A DNA stretch of 5,979 nucleotides. Source: an uncultured Bacilli bacterium. GTDB lineage: Bacteria > Bacillota_I > Bacilli_A > ML615J-28 > CAG-313. The notes beneath the pieces are model-generated. The model saw nothing but the letters and a program-made list of their open reading frames with translations. It was not told the DNA's origin and ran no database searches. The stretch covers positions 1 through 5,979 of the forward strand of contig CAKONV010000038.1 of the NCBI GenBank assembly GCA_934098295.1. Direction: 5' to 3'. This document shows, piece by piece, positions 1-5,765 of this stretch (position 1 is its first letter; each line of letters starts with the position of its first letter). The position numbers and the translations under genes were made by a program.

Positions 1-65
1 ACACAGAAGTTAAGCACCCTAATGCCGAAGATAGTTAGCAATAGCAAAAATAGGGCGTTGCCATC
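1..65 (+). rRNA. rrf: 5S ribosomal RNA, 3' part
   Basis: The window opens inside a 5S rRNA gene. The segment ACACAGAAGTTAAGC at 1-15 is the conserved loop B/helix III region, and TAGGGCGTTGCCA near 51-63 matches the usual 3' end that pairs with the missing 5' end. The exact 3' terminus is uncertain by a few bases. No terminator-like hairpin lies between it and the first tRNA at 134, so the tRNAs are probably co-transcribed with the rRNA operon and released by processing. Confidence 0.9.
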
Positions 66-133
66 TCCTTTCTATATTCATAAAAAATAAATTATTATAT
101 TTTAAATTGAATGGCGTTTTGATTAATATACAT

Positions 134-209
134 GGAGGATTAGCTCAGCTGGGAGAGCATCTGCCTTACAAGCAGGGGGTCGGCGGTTCGAACCCGTCAT
201 CCTCCACCA
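134..209 (+). tRNA. tRNA-Val (TAC)
   Basis: A complete cloverleaf is visible. Acceptor GGAGGAT (134-140) pairs with ATCCTCC (199-205), the discriminator is A206 and CCA is encoded. The anticodon loop CTTACAA gives TAC at 167-169. It is the first tRNA after 5S, the same position as in Bacillus-type rrn operons. The next tRNA begins after only 3 bases. Confidence 0.97.
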
Positions 210-212
210 TGT

Positions 213-288
<76 letters not shown>

Positions 289-298
289 TTCTTTTATT

Positions 299-374
299 GA
301 CTCCGTAGCTCAGCTGGTAGAGCAACTGACTTTTAATCAGTGGGTCGTGCGTTCGAATCGCATCGGAGTCACCA
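299..374 (+). tRNA. tRNA-Lys (TTT)
   Basis: Acceptor GACTCCG (299-305) pairs perfectly with CGGAGTC (364-370), followed by A371 and CCA. The anticodon loop CTTTTAA gives TTT at 332-334, which reads both AAA and AAG. AAA codons dominate the lysines of this window's proteins. Confidence 0.97.
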
Positions 375-396
375 TCCCGAAACCCATCTAATTTGT

Positions 397-483
397 GCCC
401 GAGTGGCGGAATAGGTAGACGCGCAGGACTTAAAATCCTGTGGTAGCAATACCATGCCGGTTCGACCCCGGCCCCGGGCACCA
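397..483 (+). tRNA. tRNA-Leu (TAA)
   Basis: This is a class II tRNA of 87 bases with a long variable arm (TGGTAGCAATACCA, about 441-454). The anticodon loop CTTAAAA places TAA at 431-433. The T stem GCCGG/CCGGC (456-460/468-472) fixes the register. In the acceptor, GCCCGAG (397-403) faces CCCGGGC (473-479), which leaves A402 opposite C474, an A-C mismatch at position 6-67. CCA is encoded at 481-483. Identity is clear from the anticodon and long arm. Confidence 0.95.
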
Positions 484-490
484 TCTATGT

Positions 491-566
491 GGGTCCTTAG
501 CTCAGCTGGGAGAGCACCTGCCTTGCACGCAGGGGGTCGAGAGTTCGAGCCTCTTAGGATCCACCA
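491..566 (+). tRNA. tRNA-Ala (TGC)
   Basis: Acceptor GGGTCCT (491-497) pairs with AGGATCC (556-562). The third pair is G493-T560, the G3-U70 wobble that alanyl-tRNA synthetase recognises. The anticodon loop CTTGCAC gives TGC at 524-526. Discriminator A563 and an encoded CCA follow. Confidence 0.97.
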
Positions 567-582
567 TTTTTTTAGAGTAGAT

Positions 583-659
583 GGCGGTGTAGCTTAGTTG
601 GCTATAGCGTTCGGTTCATACCCGAAAGGTCGGGGGTTCAAATCCCTCCGCCGCTACCA
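583..659 (+). tRNA. tRNA-Met (CAT), elongator
   Basis: Acceptor GGCGGTG (583-589) faces CGCCGCT (649-655), with G-U pairs at both 1-72 and 6-67, and A656 plus CCA follow. The anticodon loop TTCATAC has CAT at 617-619. The acceptor sequence and the position after Ala match the elongator Met tRNA of Bacillus arrays, not the initiator. The last D-stem pair (13-22) is a T595-T605 mismatch. Confidence 0.9.
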
Positions 660-681
660 TCTTTTTAGTAAGTTCGGTTGT

Positions 682-758
682 GGACCTTTAGCTCAGTTGG
701 TCAGAGCTCCCGGCTCATAACCGGTCGGTCCAAGGTTCGAGTCCTTGAAGGTCCACCA
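682..758 (+). tRNA. tRNA-Ile2 (CAT, lysidine type)
   Basis: Acceptor GGACCTT (682-688) pairs with AAGGTCC (748-754), followed by A755 and CCA. The anticodon is CAT at 716-718. Three CAT tRNAs occur in this array. The acceptor of this one, and its place between Met and Ser, match the Bacillus tRNA-Ile2, in which C34 is changed to lysidine by TilS so that it reads AUA. The anticodon-stem end pair 27-43 is C-T, a mismatch. The Ile2 call comes from resemblance and order, since the anticodon alone is ambiguous. Confidence 0.85.
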
Positions 759-789
759 TTTTAAAAAATTTTATTCATTTATTTTAGAC

Positions 790-880
790 GGAGAAATACC
801 CAAGTCCGGTTGAAGGGACTGGTCTTGAAAACCAGCAGGGTGTAACAGCCGCGGGGGTTCGAATCCCTCTTTCTCCGCCA
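790..880 (+). tRNA. tRNA-Ser (TGA)
   Basis: This is a class II tRNA of 91 bases. Acceptor GGAGAAA (790-796) pairs with TTTCTCC (870-876), the discriminator is G877 (usual for serine) and CCA is encoded. Anticodon stem CTGGT/ACCAG encloses the loop CTTGAAA with TGA at 826-828. A long variable arm lies between the anticodon stem and the T stem. Confidence 0.96.
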
Positions 881-891
881 TTTCTTTTTTT

Positions 892-967
<76 letters not shown>

Positions 968-980
968 AAATTTTGATATT

Positions 981-1057
981 GGTTCCATGGTGTAGTTGGT
1001 TAACATGTCAGTCTGTCACACTGGAGATCACGGGTTCGAGTCCCGCTGGAACCGCCA
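981..1057 (+). tRNA. tRNA-Asp (GTC)
   Basis: Acceptor GGTTCCA (981-987) pairs with TGGAACC (1047-1053). The discriminator is G1054, the aspartate identity base, followed by CCA. The anticodon loop CTGTCAC gives GTC at 1015-1017. Only two bases separate its CCA from the next tRNA. Confidence 0.96.
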
Positions 1058-1059
1058 TT

Positions 1060-1135
<76 letters not shown>

Positions 1136-1137
1136 TT

Positions 1138-1177
1138 AAAAAAATAACTAGCATTTATATATGCTAGTCTTTTTTTA
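1138..1177. terminator. Intrinsic terminator ending the rRNA/tRNA operon, probably bidirectional
   Basis: A perfect 8-bp stem ACTAGCAT/ATGCTAGT (1147-1154/1161-1168) with a 6-base loop is followed by C and eight Ts (1170-1177). On the other side a run of As (1138-1144) would give a U tract for - strand transcripts. The same hairpin can therefore also end the small gene at 1192-1317, which converges on the array. Confidence 0.85.
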
Positions 1178-1191
1178 AAAATATAAAATTT

Positions 1192-1317
1192 TTATTCAGT
1201 AATCACTGTTTGTTTTTTTAAATATTTACAGGAAGATAAAGAAATTTTACAAATACCATTGTAATAACAATCACCACATTTTTCTCTTTTTCTTGCTTTT
1301 TTATTTTCCTTTTCCAT
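1192..1317 (-). CDS. Small cysteine-containing protein, 41 aa, function unknown
   Basis: An ATG at 1317 opens 41 codons ending in TAA, and is preceded by a strong Shine-Dalgarno AAGGAG (1328-1333 on the - strand) ten bases away. The product has a very basic, lysine/arginine-rich first third (residues 2-13). A four-cysteine core follows: C14, C17, C23 and C30, spaced C-x2-C-x5-C-x6-C, with residues CGDCYYNGIC at 14-23. That pattern could hold a zinc ion or an Fe-S centre, which is inference. There is no signal peptide or membrane segment. The gene lies alone, divergent from the yggS-like gene at 1401, and ends at a shared terminator with the tRNA array. I recognise no family. The ribosome binding site, ordered cysteines and clean flanks argue for a real gene; its short length argues for caution. 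Confidence 0.62.
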   Translation of the reverse strand: MEKENKKARKREKCGDCYYNGICKISLSSCKYLKKQTVITE

Positions 1318-1344
1318 ATATATCACACTCCTTATATATAGTAT

Positions 1345-1373
1345 TTACTGTATATTAGAGTTTTATACATAAT
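1345..1373 (+). promoter_or_regulatory. Possible weak promoter for the yggS-like gene
   Basis: CATAAT (1368-1373) is a five-of-six match to a -10 box and lies 17 bases after TTACTG, which is a poor -35. Initiation near 1380 would leave a short leader with the GAGAGG ribosome binding site (1389-1394). The region is so AT-rich that chance matches are expected. A TATAAT at 1395-1400 abuts the start codon and is merely the spacer after the ribosome binding site. Confidence 0.3.
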
Positions 1374-1400
1374 AATAAAAAAATTTAAGAGAGGTATAAT

Positions 1401-2048
1401 ATGAACAAAGATAATATCATAAAATTAATTAATGAGGTAAAGCCAATACCAATTGTTGCTGCAACCAAGTATATTAACTATTCACTAGCTAGAGACTTAT
1501 ATAGTTATGGAATAACTAATTTTGGTGAAAATAGAGTTGATTCATTTTTAGAAAAATTTAATAACTTAACGGATTTAAATATTACTTGGCATTTTATTGG
1601 TCATTTACAAAAAAATAAGGTTAAGAAAATAATTAATAAAATTGATTATCTACATTCTCTTGATTCTCTTGACTTAGCTAAAATAATTAATGAGGAAAGA
1701 GTCGATGTTTTACCAACATTTATTGAATTGAGGTTAACCAATAATGACAATAAGTATGGTATAAAAAAGGAAGAATTAGATGATTTTATCAAGGAATTAA
1801 ATAAATATCCCAAAATAAAAATCATTGGTTTTATGGCAATGACTGATCTTGATATGACTACAGAGGAAAAAAGAAATGTTTTTAGAGAAGCAAGAAAGTT
1901 AAAAGAAAAATATAATCTTGAAAAATTATCAATGGGAATGACAGATGATTATAAAATTGCGATAGAAGAAGGCGCTACAAATGTTAGATTAGGTAGAATT
2001 CTTTTTGATGAAGAAGATATGACTAATTTTAAATTTGTGATAAAATAA
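1401..2048 (+). CDS. yggS: YggS/PLPBP-family pyridoxal phosphate homeostasis protein
   Basis: This protein belongs to the cytosolic PLP-binding family (YggS, PROSC, YlmE). The family buffers and delivers pyridoxal 5'-phosphate, has a fold like alanine racemase domain 1, and has no known catalytic activity. The landmarks are in the right order. VAATKY carries the PLP-binding lysine K23; FGENRV is at 41-46, WHFIGHLQKNK at 63-73 and HSLDS at 85-89. LSMGMTDDY at 176-184 and GATNVRLGR at 191-199 form the phosphate-binding end. At 215 residues it is slightly shorter than the common 220-235. The ATG follows GAGAGG by six bases. It is not next to sepF or other division genes, where the gene sits in many Gram-positives. 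Instead, a broken GNAT gene starts three bases after its stop, so the two probably shared a transcript. The family call is secure; the physiological role comes from homologues. Confidence 0.93.
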   Translation: MNKDNIIKLINEVKPIPIVAATKYINYSLARDLYSYGITNFGENRVDSFLEKFNNLTDLNITWHFIGHLQKNKVKKIINKIDYLHSLDSLDLAKIINEERVDVLPTFIELRLTNNDNKYGIKKEELDDFIKELNKYPKIKIIGFMAMTDLDMTTEEKRNVFREARKLKEKYNLEKLSMGMTDDYKIAIEEGATNVRLGRILFDEEDMTNFKFVIK

Positions 2049-2051
2049 ATT

Positions 2052-2558
2052 ATGATAACAATAAGAAAAGCAACAAAAGATGATGCATGCAAAATATTAG
2101 AATATTGTAAAAAAGTTGGATCACAAACAGATAACTTAACTTTTGGCAAAGAAGGCATACCTTTAACTGTAGAAGAAGAGAAAAAATATTTAGAGTCTAT
2201 TTTAGACTCTAATAAAAATGTTTATTTGTAAGCCATAGAAAACGATGAAATTTATGGAAGCATTACCTTGTCTACTAGCAAGAGGGAAGACTATCTCATA
2301 GAGGTGAAATAGGAATCACTGTGGATAAAAAGGTGTGGGGTCATCATATTGGATCTCTTCTTTTAGAAGTAACTTTAGATTTTGCAGAAAATGTGGCTAA
2401 GTTAGATATTGTTTCTTTGAAAGTAAGAAGTGATAACGAAAGAGCCATTCATCTTTATGAAAAATATGGCTTTAAGAAAATTGTGGCTTTTAAAGGCTAT
2501 TTAAAAAATTAATAATGTATTAATAGATTGTGAATATTATTACAAAAAAATAAAATAA
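2052..2558 (+). pseudogene. Decayed GNAT N-acetyltransferase gene (one stop, two frameshifts)
   Basis: No single frame is intact, but a protein of about 168 residues can be rebuilt. Frame one starts at ATG 2052 (MITIRKATKDDA) and hits TAA at 2229-2231. The same frame resumes as AIENDEIYGSITLSTSKRE up to 2288. One missing base near 2286-2290 then shifts reading to RLSHRGEIGITVDKK and on through KVRSDNERAIHLYEKYGFKK. One extra A in the A6 run at 2503-2508 hides the true C-terminus, INNVLIDCEYYYKKIK, which ends in TAA at 2556-2558. The two indels cancel, so the rebuilt length suits a RimI/RimJ-type GNAT. The acetyl-CoA pyrophosphate loop is also damaged: WGHHIG, where this family normally has WGxGIG, so a key glycine is replaced by histidine. 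The open stretch starting at GTG 2321 is only a fragment of this gene. The substrate is unknown. No clear ribosome binding site precedes 2052. Confidence 0.87.
2190..2212. repeat. Perfect 10-bp inverted repeat inside the GNAT pseudogene
   Basis: TTAGAGTCTA (2190-2199) and TAGACTCTAA (2203-2212) are exact reverse complements around a TTT loop. Read on the - strand, the hairpin is followed by ATATTTTTTC, which resembles an intrinsic terminator. It could stop - strand transcripts that run past the end of rimO. It also codes for LESILDSN in the ancestral reading frame, so chance is possible. Confidence 0.55.
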
Positions 2559-2567
2559 TAAAAAATT

Positions 2568-2626
2568 AAAAGCTATCTAGAACTAGTTTGTCATTAACAA
2601 ACAAAATTCTTTGATAGCTTTTTATT
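2568..2626. terminator. Long shared hairpin terminator between the convergent GNAT remnant and rimO
   Basis: The outer stem AAAAGCTATC/GATAGCTTTT (2568-2577/2613-2622) is perfect over 10 bp. Further in, AGAA/TTCT (2579-2582/2607-2610) and GTTTGT/ACAAAC (2586-2591/2597-2602) extend it to a CATTA loop with small internal loops. On the + strand it runs into TTTTTATTTTATTT. On the - strand it runs into AATTTTTTATTATTTTA. It starts ten bases after the reconstructed GNAT stop and ends at the rimO stop, so it can serve both. Confidence 0.82.
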
Positions 2627-3934
2627 TTATTTACTAATAAATTTAGCTTCTAAATCATAAGTTGAAGCTTCAATAATTTCAATTTTAACGATATCGCCAA
2701 CATTTAATGGTTCTGTGCTATACACATAAACTTTTCCATCAACATCATCAGGTGCATACATATAAGTTCTACCATAATAAGAAAGATGATTATAATCATA
2801 CCCTTCAATTAAACATTCCATTTGTTTTCCAATTAAACTCTTATTAAAATTAAGGGATATTTTTTCTTGAAGTTTCATTATTTCATTTCTTCTTCTTGTT
2901 GCGGTTCTAGAATTAACTTGTGGTTTCATGGAGTAAGATGGAGTATCTTCTTCCTTAGAGAATGTGAAACAACCTAAACGTTCGAATTTCTCTTTTTCTA
3001 CAAATTCCTTTAATTCAATAAAGTCCTCTTCTGTTTCTGTTGGAAATCCTGTTATTAAAGTAGTTCTAACAATAGCATTAGGTATGTTCTTTCTAATATT
3101 ATCGATATGATTTATAAGTAATTCTTTAGAACCACGTCGGTTCATAGCTTTTAGCATTTTATTGCTTGCATGTTGAATAGGAATATCAAAATATTTTACA
3201 ACTTTTGGATTGTTTTTAAATTCATCTAAAATTTCTTTAGTTATTTCATCAGGATATAAGTAAAGAACTCTAATCCAAACGATGCCATCAATAAGACTAA
3301 TAGCATGTAGAAGATCATTTAATCTTCTTGAATCTTTAGTTTTAAAATCAGTACCATATCTAGTAGTATCTTGGGCAATTAAGGTAATTTCTTTAGTACC
3401 TTCTAGAGCTAATTTTTTGGCCTCATCGACAATGCTATCAAAATCTCTACTAACGTATCCTCCACGGATTAAAGGAATAGCACAATAAGCACATCTATTA
3501 TCACAACCTTCAGCAATTCTTAAGTAAGCAGAATATTTTGATGTTGTAACAACTCTTTCTTTGTAATCCATCTTATAAGACAATTTTTTATTAGTAATTT
3601 GATTAAAAAGATTATCAATATTTTTGTAGTCCTTAATAGGAAAATAAAAATCAACTTCAGGCAATTCTTTCTTTAAATCATCTAAATATCTTTCGACTAA
3701 GCATCCCATAGCAACGACTATTTTTCCTTCACTTTTATAGTCTAATACTTCTAATATTGTATCTATTGCTTCCTTTTTAGCAGACTCAATAAAACCACAT
3801 GTATTGACCACTAAGATATCAGCTTCTTTAATATTTGGAGTTATTTCCAAACCATATTTTTTAGCAACTCCTAAAAACATTTCTGAGTCAATTAGATTTT
3901 TAGCACATCCTAATGATATTAATCCTAATTTCAT
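2627..3934 (-). CDS. rimO: Ribosomal protein S12 methylthiotransferase RimO
   Basis: RimO is a radical SAM enzyme that adds a methylthio group to the beta carbon of a conserved aspartate of ribosomal protein S12. It uses two [4Fe-4S] clusters. The 435 residues match the usual family length and show all three domains. The N-terminal UPF0004 domain has cluster cysteines C10 (in LGCAKNLIDSE, the RimO signature as against MiaB), C46 (NTCGF) and C78 (MGC). The radical SAM core has the CxxxCxxC motif at C144, C148 and C151. The C-terminal TRAM domain, from about residue 365, contains YYGRTYMYAPDDVDG, typical of RimO. The ATG at 3934 follows GGAGG (3941-3945) by six bases. It is transcribed divergently from pduL, apparently as a single gene from the promoter at 3969-3997, and ends at the shared hairpin. 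Nothing is missing or truncated. Confidence 0.96.
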   Translation of the reverse strand: MKLGLISLGCAKNLIDSEMFLGVAKKYGLEITPNIKEADILVVNTCGFIESAKKEAIDTILEVLDYKSEGKIVVAMGCLVERYLDDLKKELPEVDFYFPIKDYKNIDNLFNQITNKKLSYKMDYKERVVTTSKYSAYLRIAEGCDNRCAYCAIPLIRGGYVSRDFDSIVDEAKKLALEGTKEITLIAQDTTRYGTDFKTKDSRRLNDLLHAISLIDGIVWIRVLYLYPDEITKEILDEFKNNPKVVKYFDIPIQHASNKMLKAMNRRGSKELLINHIDNIRKNIPNAIVRTTLITGFPTETEEDFIELKEFVEKEKFERLGCFTFSKEEDTPSYSMKPQVNSRTATRRRNEIMKLQEKISLNFNKSLIGKQMECLIEGYDYNHLSYYGRTYMYAPDDVDGKVYVYSTEPLNVGDIVKIEIIEASTYDLEAKFISK

Positions 3935-3968
3935 TATATTCCTCCGATTTTAATAATAACATATATAT

Positions 3969-3997
3969 ATTATACACTAAAATGAATTGAAAATCAA
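3969..3997 (-). promoter_or_regulatory. Sigma-A type promoter for rimO
   Basis: Reading the - strand, TTGATT (3992-3997) is the -35 and TATAAT (3969-3974) is a perfect -10, separated by 17 bases. Transcription would begin near 3962, giving a leader of about 28 bases that contains the GGAGG ribosome binding site. The -35 is half of a dyad shared with the pduL promoter. Confidence 0.78.
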
Positions 3998-4018
3998 ATT
4001 TATTAGGCTTTAATTTGA
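3994..4018. promoter_or_regulatory. Dyad overlapping both divergent -35 boxes (candidate operator)
   Basis: TCAAATT (3994-4000) and AATTTGA (4012-4018) are exact reverse complements with an 11-base spacer. The dyad overlaps the -35 of rimO on one side and the -35 of pduL on the other. Part of the symmetry follows simply from two back-to-back TTGA boxes, but the AATT extension on both sides does not. Binding by a dimeric regulator is inference. Confidence 0.35.
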
Positions 4019-4043
4019 CCAATATAAAAAAATTTGGTATAAT
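4015..4043 (+). promoter_or_regulatory. Near-consensus extended -10 promoter for pduL
   Basis: TTGACC (4015-4020), a 17-base spacer and a perfect TATAAT (4038-4043) form a strong sigma-A promoter. The spacer ends in TGG, making an extended -10 (TGnTATAAT). Transcription near 4050 would leave about 20 leader bases, just enough for the GAAGGA ribosome binding site at 4057-4062. High constitutive expression is expected unless the overlapping dyad is an operator. Confidence 0.85.
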
Positions 4044-4070
4044 ATTAAGGAAGAAAGAAGGATTAAAAAA

Positions 4071-4646
4071 ATGTCAAAACAATTCATTGTCGAAACTTCT
4101 GCTCGTCATATACATTTAACAGAAGAAGATTTTAAAGTTCTTTTTGGAGCTGATGCAAAATTAACTAAAAAGAAAGATTTATCACAACCAGGACAATTTG
4201 CTTGTGAAGAAAGAGTAACAATTAAAGGAACTAAGAAAGATCTAGCTGGTGTATCAATTTTAGGACCTTTCAGAAAACAAAGTCAAGTTGAATTATCAGC
4301 AACTGATGCTAGAAGTATTGGACTTCCTATTGTTATTAGAGAATCAGGTGTTTTAGCTGGTACTCCAGGATGTGTAGTAGTTGGACCTAAAGGTGAAATT
4401 ACATTGAAAGAAGGCGTTATCGTAGCAAAACGTCATATTCATGCAACGGAAGAAGATGCTTTAGAATTAGGTGTAAAAGATAAAGATATTGTTAGTGTAA
4501 AAGTATCTACACCAGAAAGAAGTTTAATATTTGGAGATGTTGTCGTAAGAGTAAGTCCATCTTATGCTCTTGCAATGCATATCGATACAGATGAATCTAA
4601 TGCAGCTGGCATGGTTCCAGGTGTTATGGGTGAAATTGTAAAATAG
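4071..4646 (+). CDS. pduL: PduL-type phosphate acyltransferase (phosphotransacylase)
   Basis: PduL interconverts an acyl-CoA and phosphate with the acyl-phosphate and CoA. It is unrelated in fold to the Pta enzyme and uses a two-zinc site. The 191 residues hold the two family repeats. ARHIHLT carries H13 and H15, and CEERV (45-49) supplies an acidic ligand. GPFRKQ (65-70) has the likely phosphate-binding R68. KRHIHAT carries H122 and H124, and LAMHID carries H170. The protein starts directly at the first domain, with no N-terminal amphipathic encapsulation peptide. No microcompartment shell genes or aldehyde/alcohol dehydrogenases are nearby. A free cytosolic enzyme acting on acetyl-CoA for acetate and ATP formation with an acetate kinase elsewhere is therefore more likely than 1,2-propanediol degradation; that is inference. 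GAAGGA lies eight bases before the ATG. The gene has its own strong promoter and terminator. Confidence 0.94.
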   Translation: MSKQFIVETSARHIHLTEEDFKVLFGADAKLTKKKDLSQPGQFACEERVTIKGTKKDLAGVSILGPFRKQSQVELSATDARSIGLPIVIRESGVLAGTPGCVVVGPKGEITLKEGVIVAKRHIHATEEDALELGVKDKDIVSVKVSTPERSLIFGDVVVRVSPSYALAMHIDTDESNAAGMVPGVMGEIVK

Positions 4647-4652
4647 TAAAAG

Positions 4653-4696
4653 AAGGATTATTTTTTGAATATCAAAATTTAATCCTTTTATTTTTT
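4653..4696 (+). terminator. Intrinsic terminator after pduL
   Basis: AAGGATTA (4653-4660) pairs with TAATCCTT (4680-4687). Inside it TTTTGA/TCAAAA (4663-4668/4672-4677) closes a three-base loop. The T-rich tract TTTTATTTTTT (4686-4696) follows directly. Only four bases separate it from the ribosome binding site of the next gene. Confidence 0.8.
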
Positions 4697-4715
4697 AAGT
4701 AAGGAGAAAAGATAT

Positions 4716-5702
4716 ATGATAGAAATAAAGACTGCAAAAAAAGAAAACATTAAAGAAATGAATGAACTTTGGAATGAAGTTGTTTTAAAAGATAAATTTT
4801 TCAAACCAATTTCTCAAGATGATTATGAAAAATATTTATATAATATTCCTAAATTTAATTTAGATGGTGTAAAATTAGCATACAAAGATAATATATTGGT
4901 TGGTTTCGGAATAGCTGTTTGTGAAGGTGATTTAACAAAAAATGAAAATGCAGCAGCTTTTATAAATTCTATTATTGTTAAGTGCGAATATCGTCATCAA
5001 GGAATAGGTGCTAAATTATTAACTTCATTAGAAGAATATTTAAAAGAAGTTGGATATAATAATATATCTGTATATGGCCACCTACCTTCTTGTTATGCTT
5101 GGTATATTCCTAATACCGATCATCATGATCACCCATGCGCACCAGGGGTAAGTGTTAATAGTGATTTGTATTTCTTTTTAATTCATCATGGCTATGAAGC
5201 AACAGGCTTTCAAGATGCTTTTCATTTAAACCTAAGTGATTATGAAATATCACCAACTATTAAAGAAATTTTAGATAGAAATAAAAAAGATAATATCACA
5301 ATTGAGTTATATGATCCTAATAAACATTATGGTATTGATGAATTTTGTAAGGAATTAAATATTTATGACTTTGAATATGTAATAAAAGATAATTTAAAGT
5401 TAGAACATCCATATCCTTTTTTAGTAGTAAGTGAAAATGGAAAAGTCAAAGGATGGACTGGCGCAATGTGGAATGAGGAAAGTGGTCGTGGCCATTTTGA
5501 TGGAATTGCCATTTTACCAAGTGTTAGAGGAAGAGGACTTGGAAAAGCATTGTTTAGCCTTTTAGCTTATAATTCAAAGTTAAACGGTGCTAAGTTTATG
5601 ACCTTCTATACAAATTTAAATAATCATGCTCGTTATATTTATATGGGTGCAGGCTTCAAAATTATTCAAACATTCGCTTTAATGAAAAAGAAAATTAAAT
5701 AG
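4716..5702 (+). CDS. Tandem-GNAT acyltransferase, substrate unknown
   Basis: This 328-residue cytosolic protein contains two GNAT folds in a row, the layout also known from mycothiol synthase-like enzymes. Such enzymes transfer an acyl group from acyl-CoA to an amine. The first domain, about residues 1-175, has the acetyl-CoA loop RHQGIG at 93-98. The second, about 195-328, has RGRGLG at 271-276 and ends with ARYIYMGAGF (305-314), the usual closing motif. Both loops look intact, so either site could bind CoA. An unusual insert in the first domain, YIPNTDHHDHPCAPGV (130-145), is rich in His, Asp and Cys. No signal peptide or membrane segment is visible. AAGGAG (4701-4706) lies nine bases before the ATG. 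No convincing promoter fits between the pduL terminator and this site, so expression may depend on read-through. The family is secure; the substrate cannot be inferred. Confidence 0.88.
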   Translation: MIEIKTAKKENIKEMNELWNEVVLKDKFFKPISQDDYEKYLYNIPKFNLDGVKLAYKDNILVGFGIAVCEGDLTKNENAAAFINSIIVKCEYRHQGIGAKLLTSLEEYLKEVGYNNISVYGHLPSCYAWYIPNTDHHDHPCAPGVSVNSDLYFFLIHHGYEATGFQDAFHLNLSDYEISPTIKEILDRNKKDNITIELYDPNKHYGIDEFCKELNIYDFEYVIKDNLKLEHPYPFLVVSENGKVKGWTGAMWNEESGRGHFDGIAILPSVRGRGLGKALFSLLAYNSKLNGAKFMTFYTNLNNHARYIYMGAGFKIIQTFALMKKKIK

Positions 5703-5722
5703 ATTAATAAAAAATGTAAGAG

Positions 5723-5765
5723 ACAGGGAATCTTTTTATAAAAAGCATTTTCCTGTTTTTTATTT
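5723..5765 (+). terminator. Intrinsic terminator after the tandem-GNAT gene
   Basis: ACAGGGAA (5723-5730) pairs with TTTCCTGT (5749-5756) with one G-T pair. An inner arm CTTTTT/AAAAAG (5732-5737/5740-5745) extends the hairpin. TTTTTTATTTG follows from 5756. It starts about 20 bases after the stop codon. Confidence 0.82.

Noticed and set aside
71..133. A separate promoter for the tRNA array between 5S and tRNA-Val
   Set aside because: TTGAAT and ATACAT-like boxes can be found, but their spacing is too short and the region is A/T-rich. Without a terminator after 5S, co-transcription is the simpler reading.
1395..1400. TATAAT immediately before the yggS-like start codon
   Set aside because: A promoter there would start transcription inside the gene and bypass its GAGAGG ribosome binding site. 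It is just an AT-rich spacer.
1949..2158. A 69-codon open frame on the - strand
   Set aside because: It is antisense to the end of the yggS-like gene and the start of the GNAT remnant. No ribosome binding site or recognisable domain supports it.
2229..2231. Programmed read-through or recoding of the in-frame TAA in the GNAT gene
   Set aside because: Two further frameshifts and a lost CoA-loop glycine make gene decay the simpler explanation. TAA is used as a normal stop elsewhere in the window.
2321..2512. A separate 63-residue acetyltransferase-like gene starting at GTG
   Set aside because: Its sequence continues smoothly from upstream residues in the same GNAT fold, and its real C-terminus lies past its stop in another frame. 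It is a fragment of the pseudogene, not a gene of its own.
3282..3488. A 68-codon open frame on the + strand inside rimO
   Set aside because: It is a shadow of the radical SAM core of rimO, which is clearly the real gene on the other strand.
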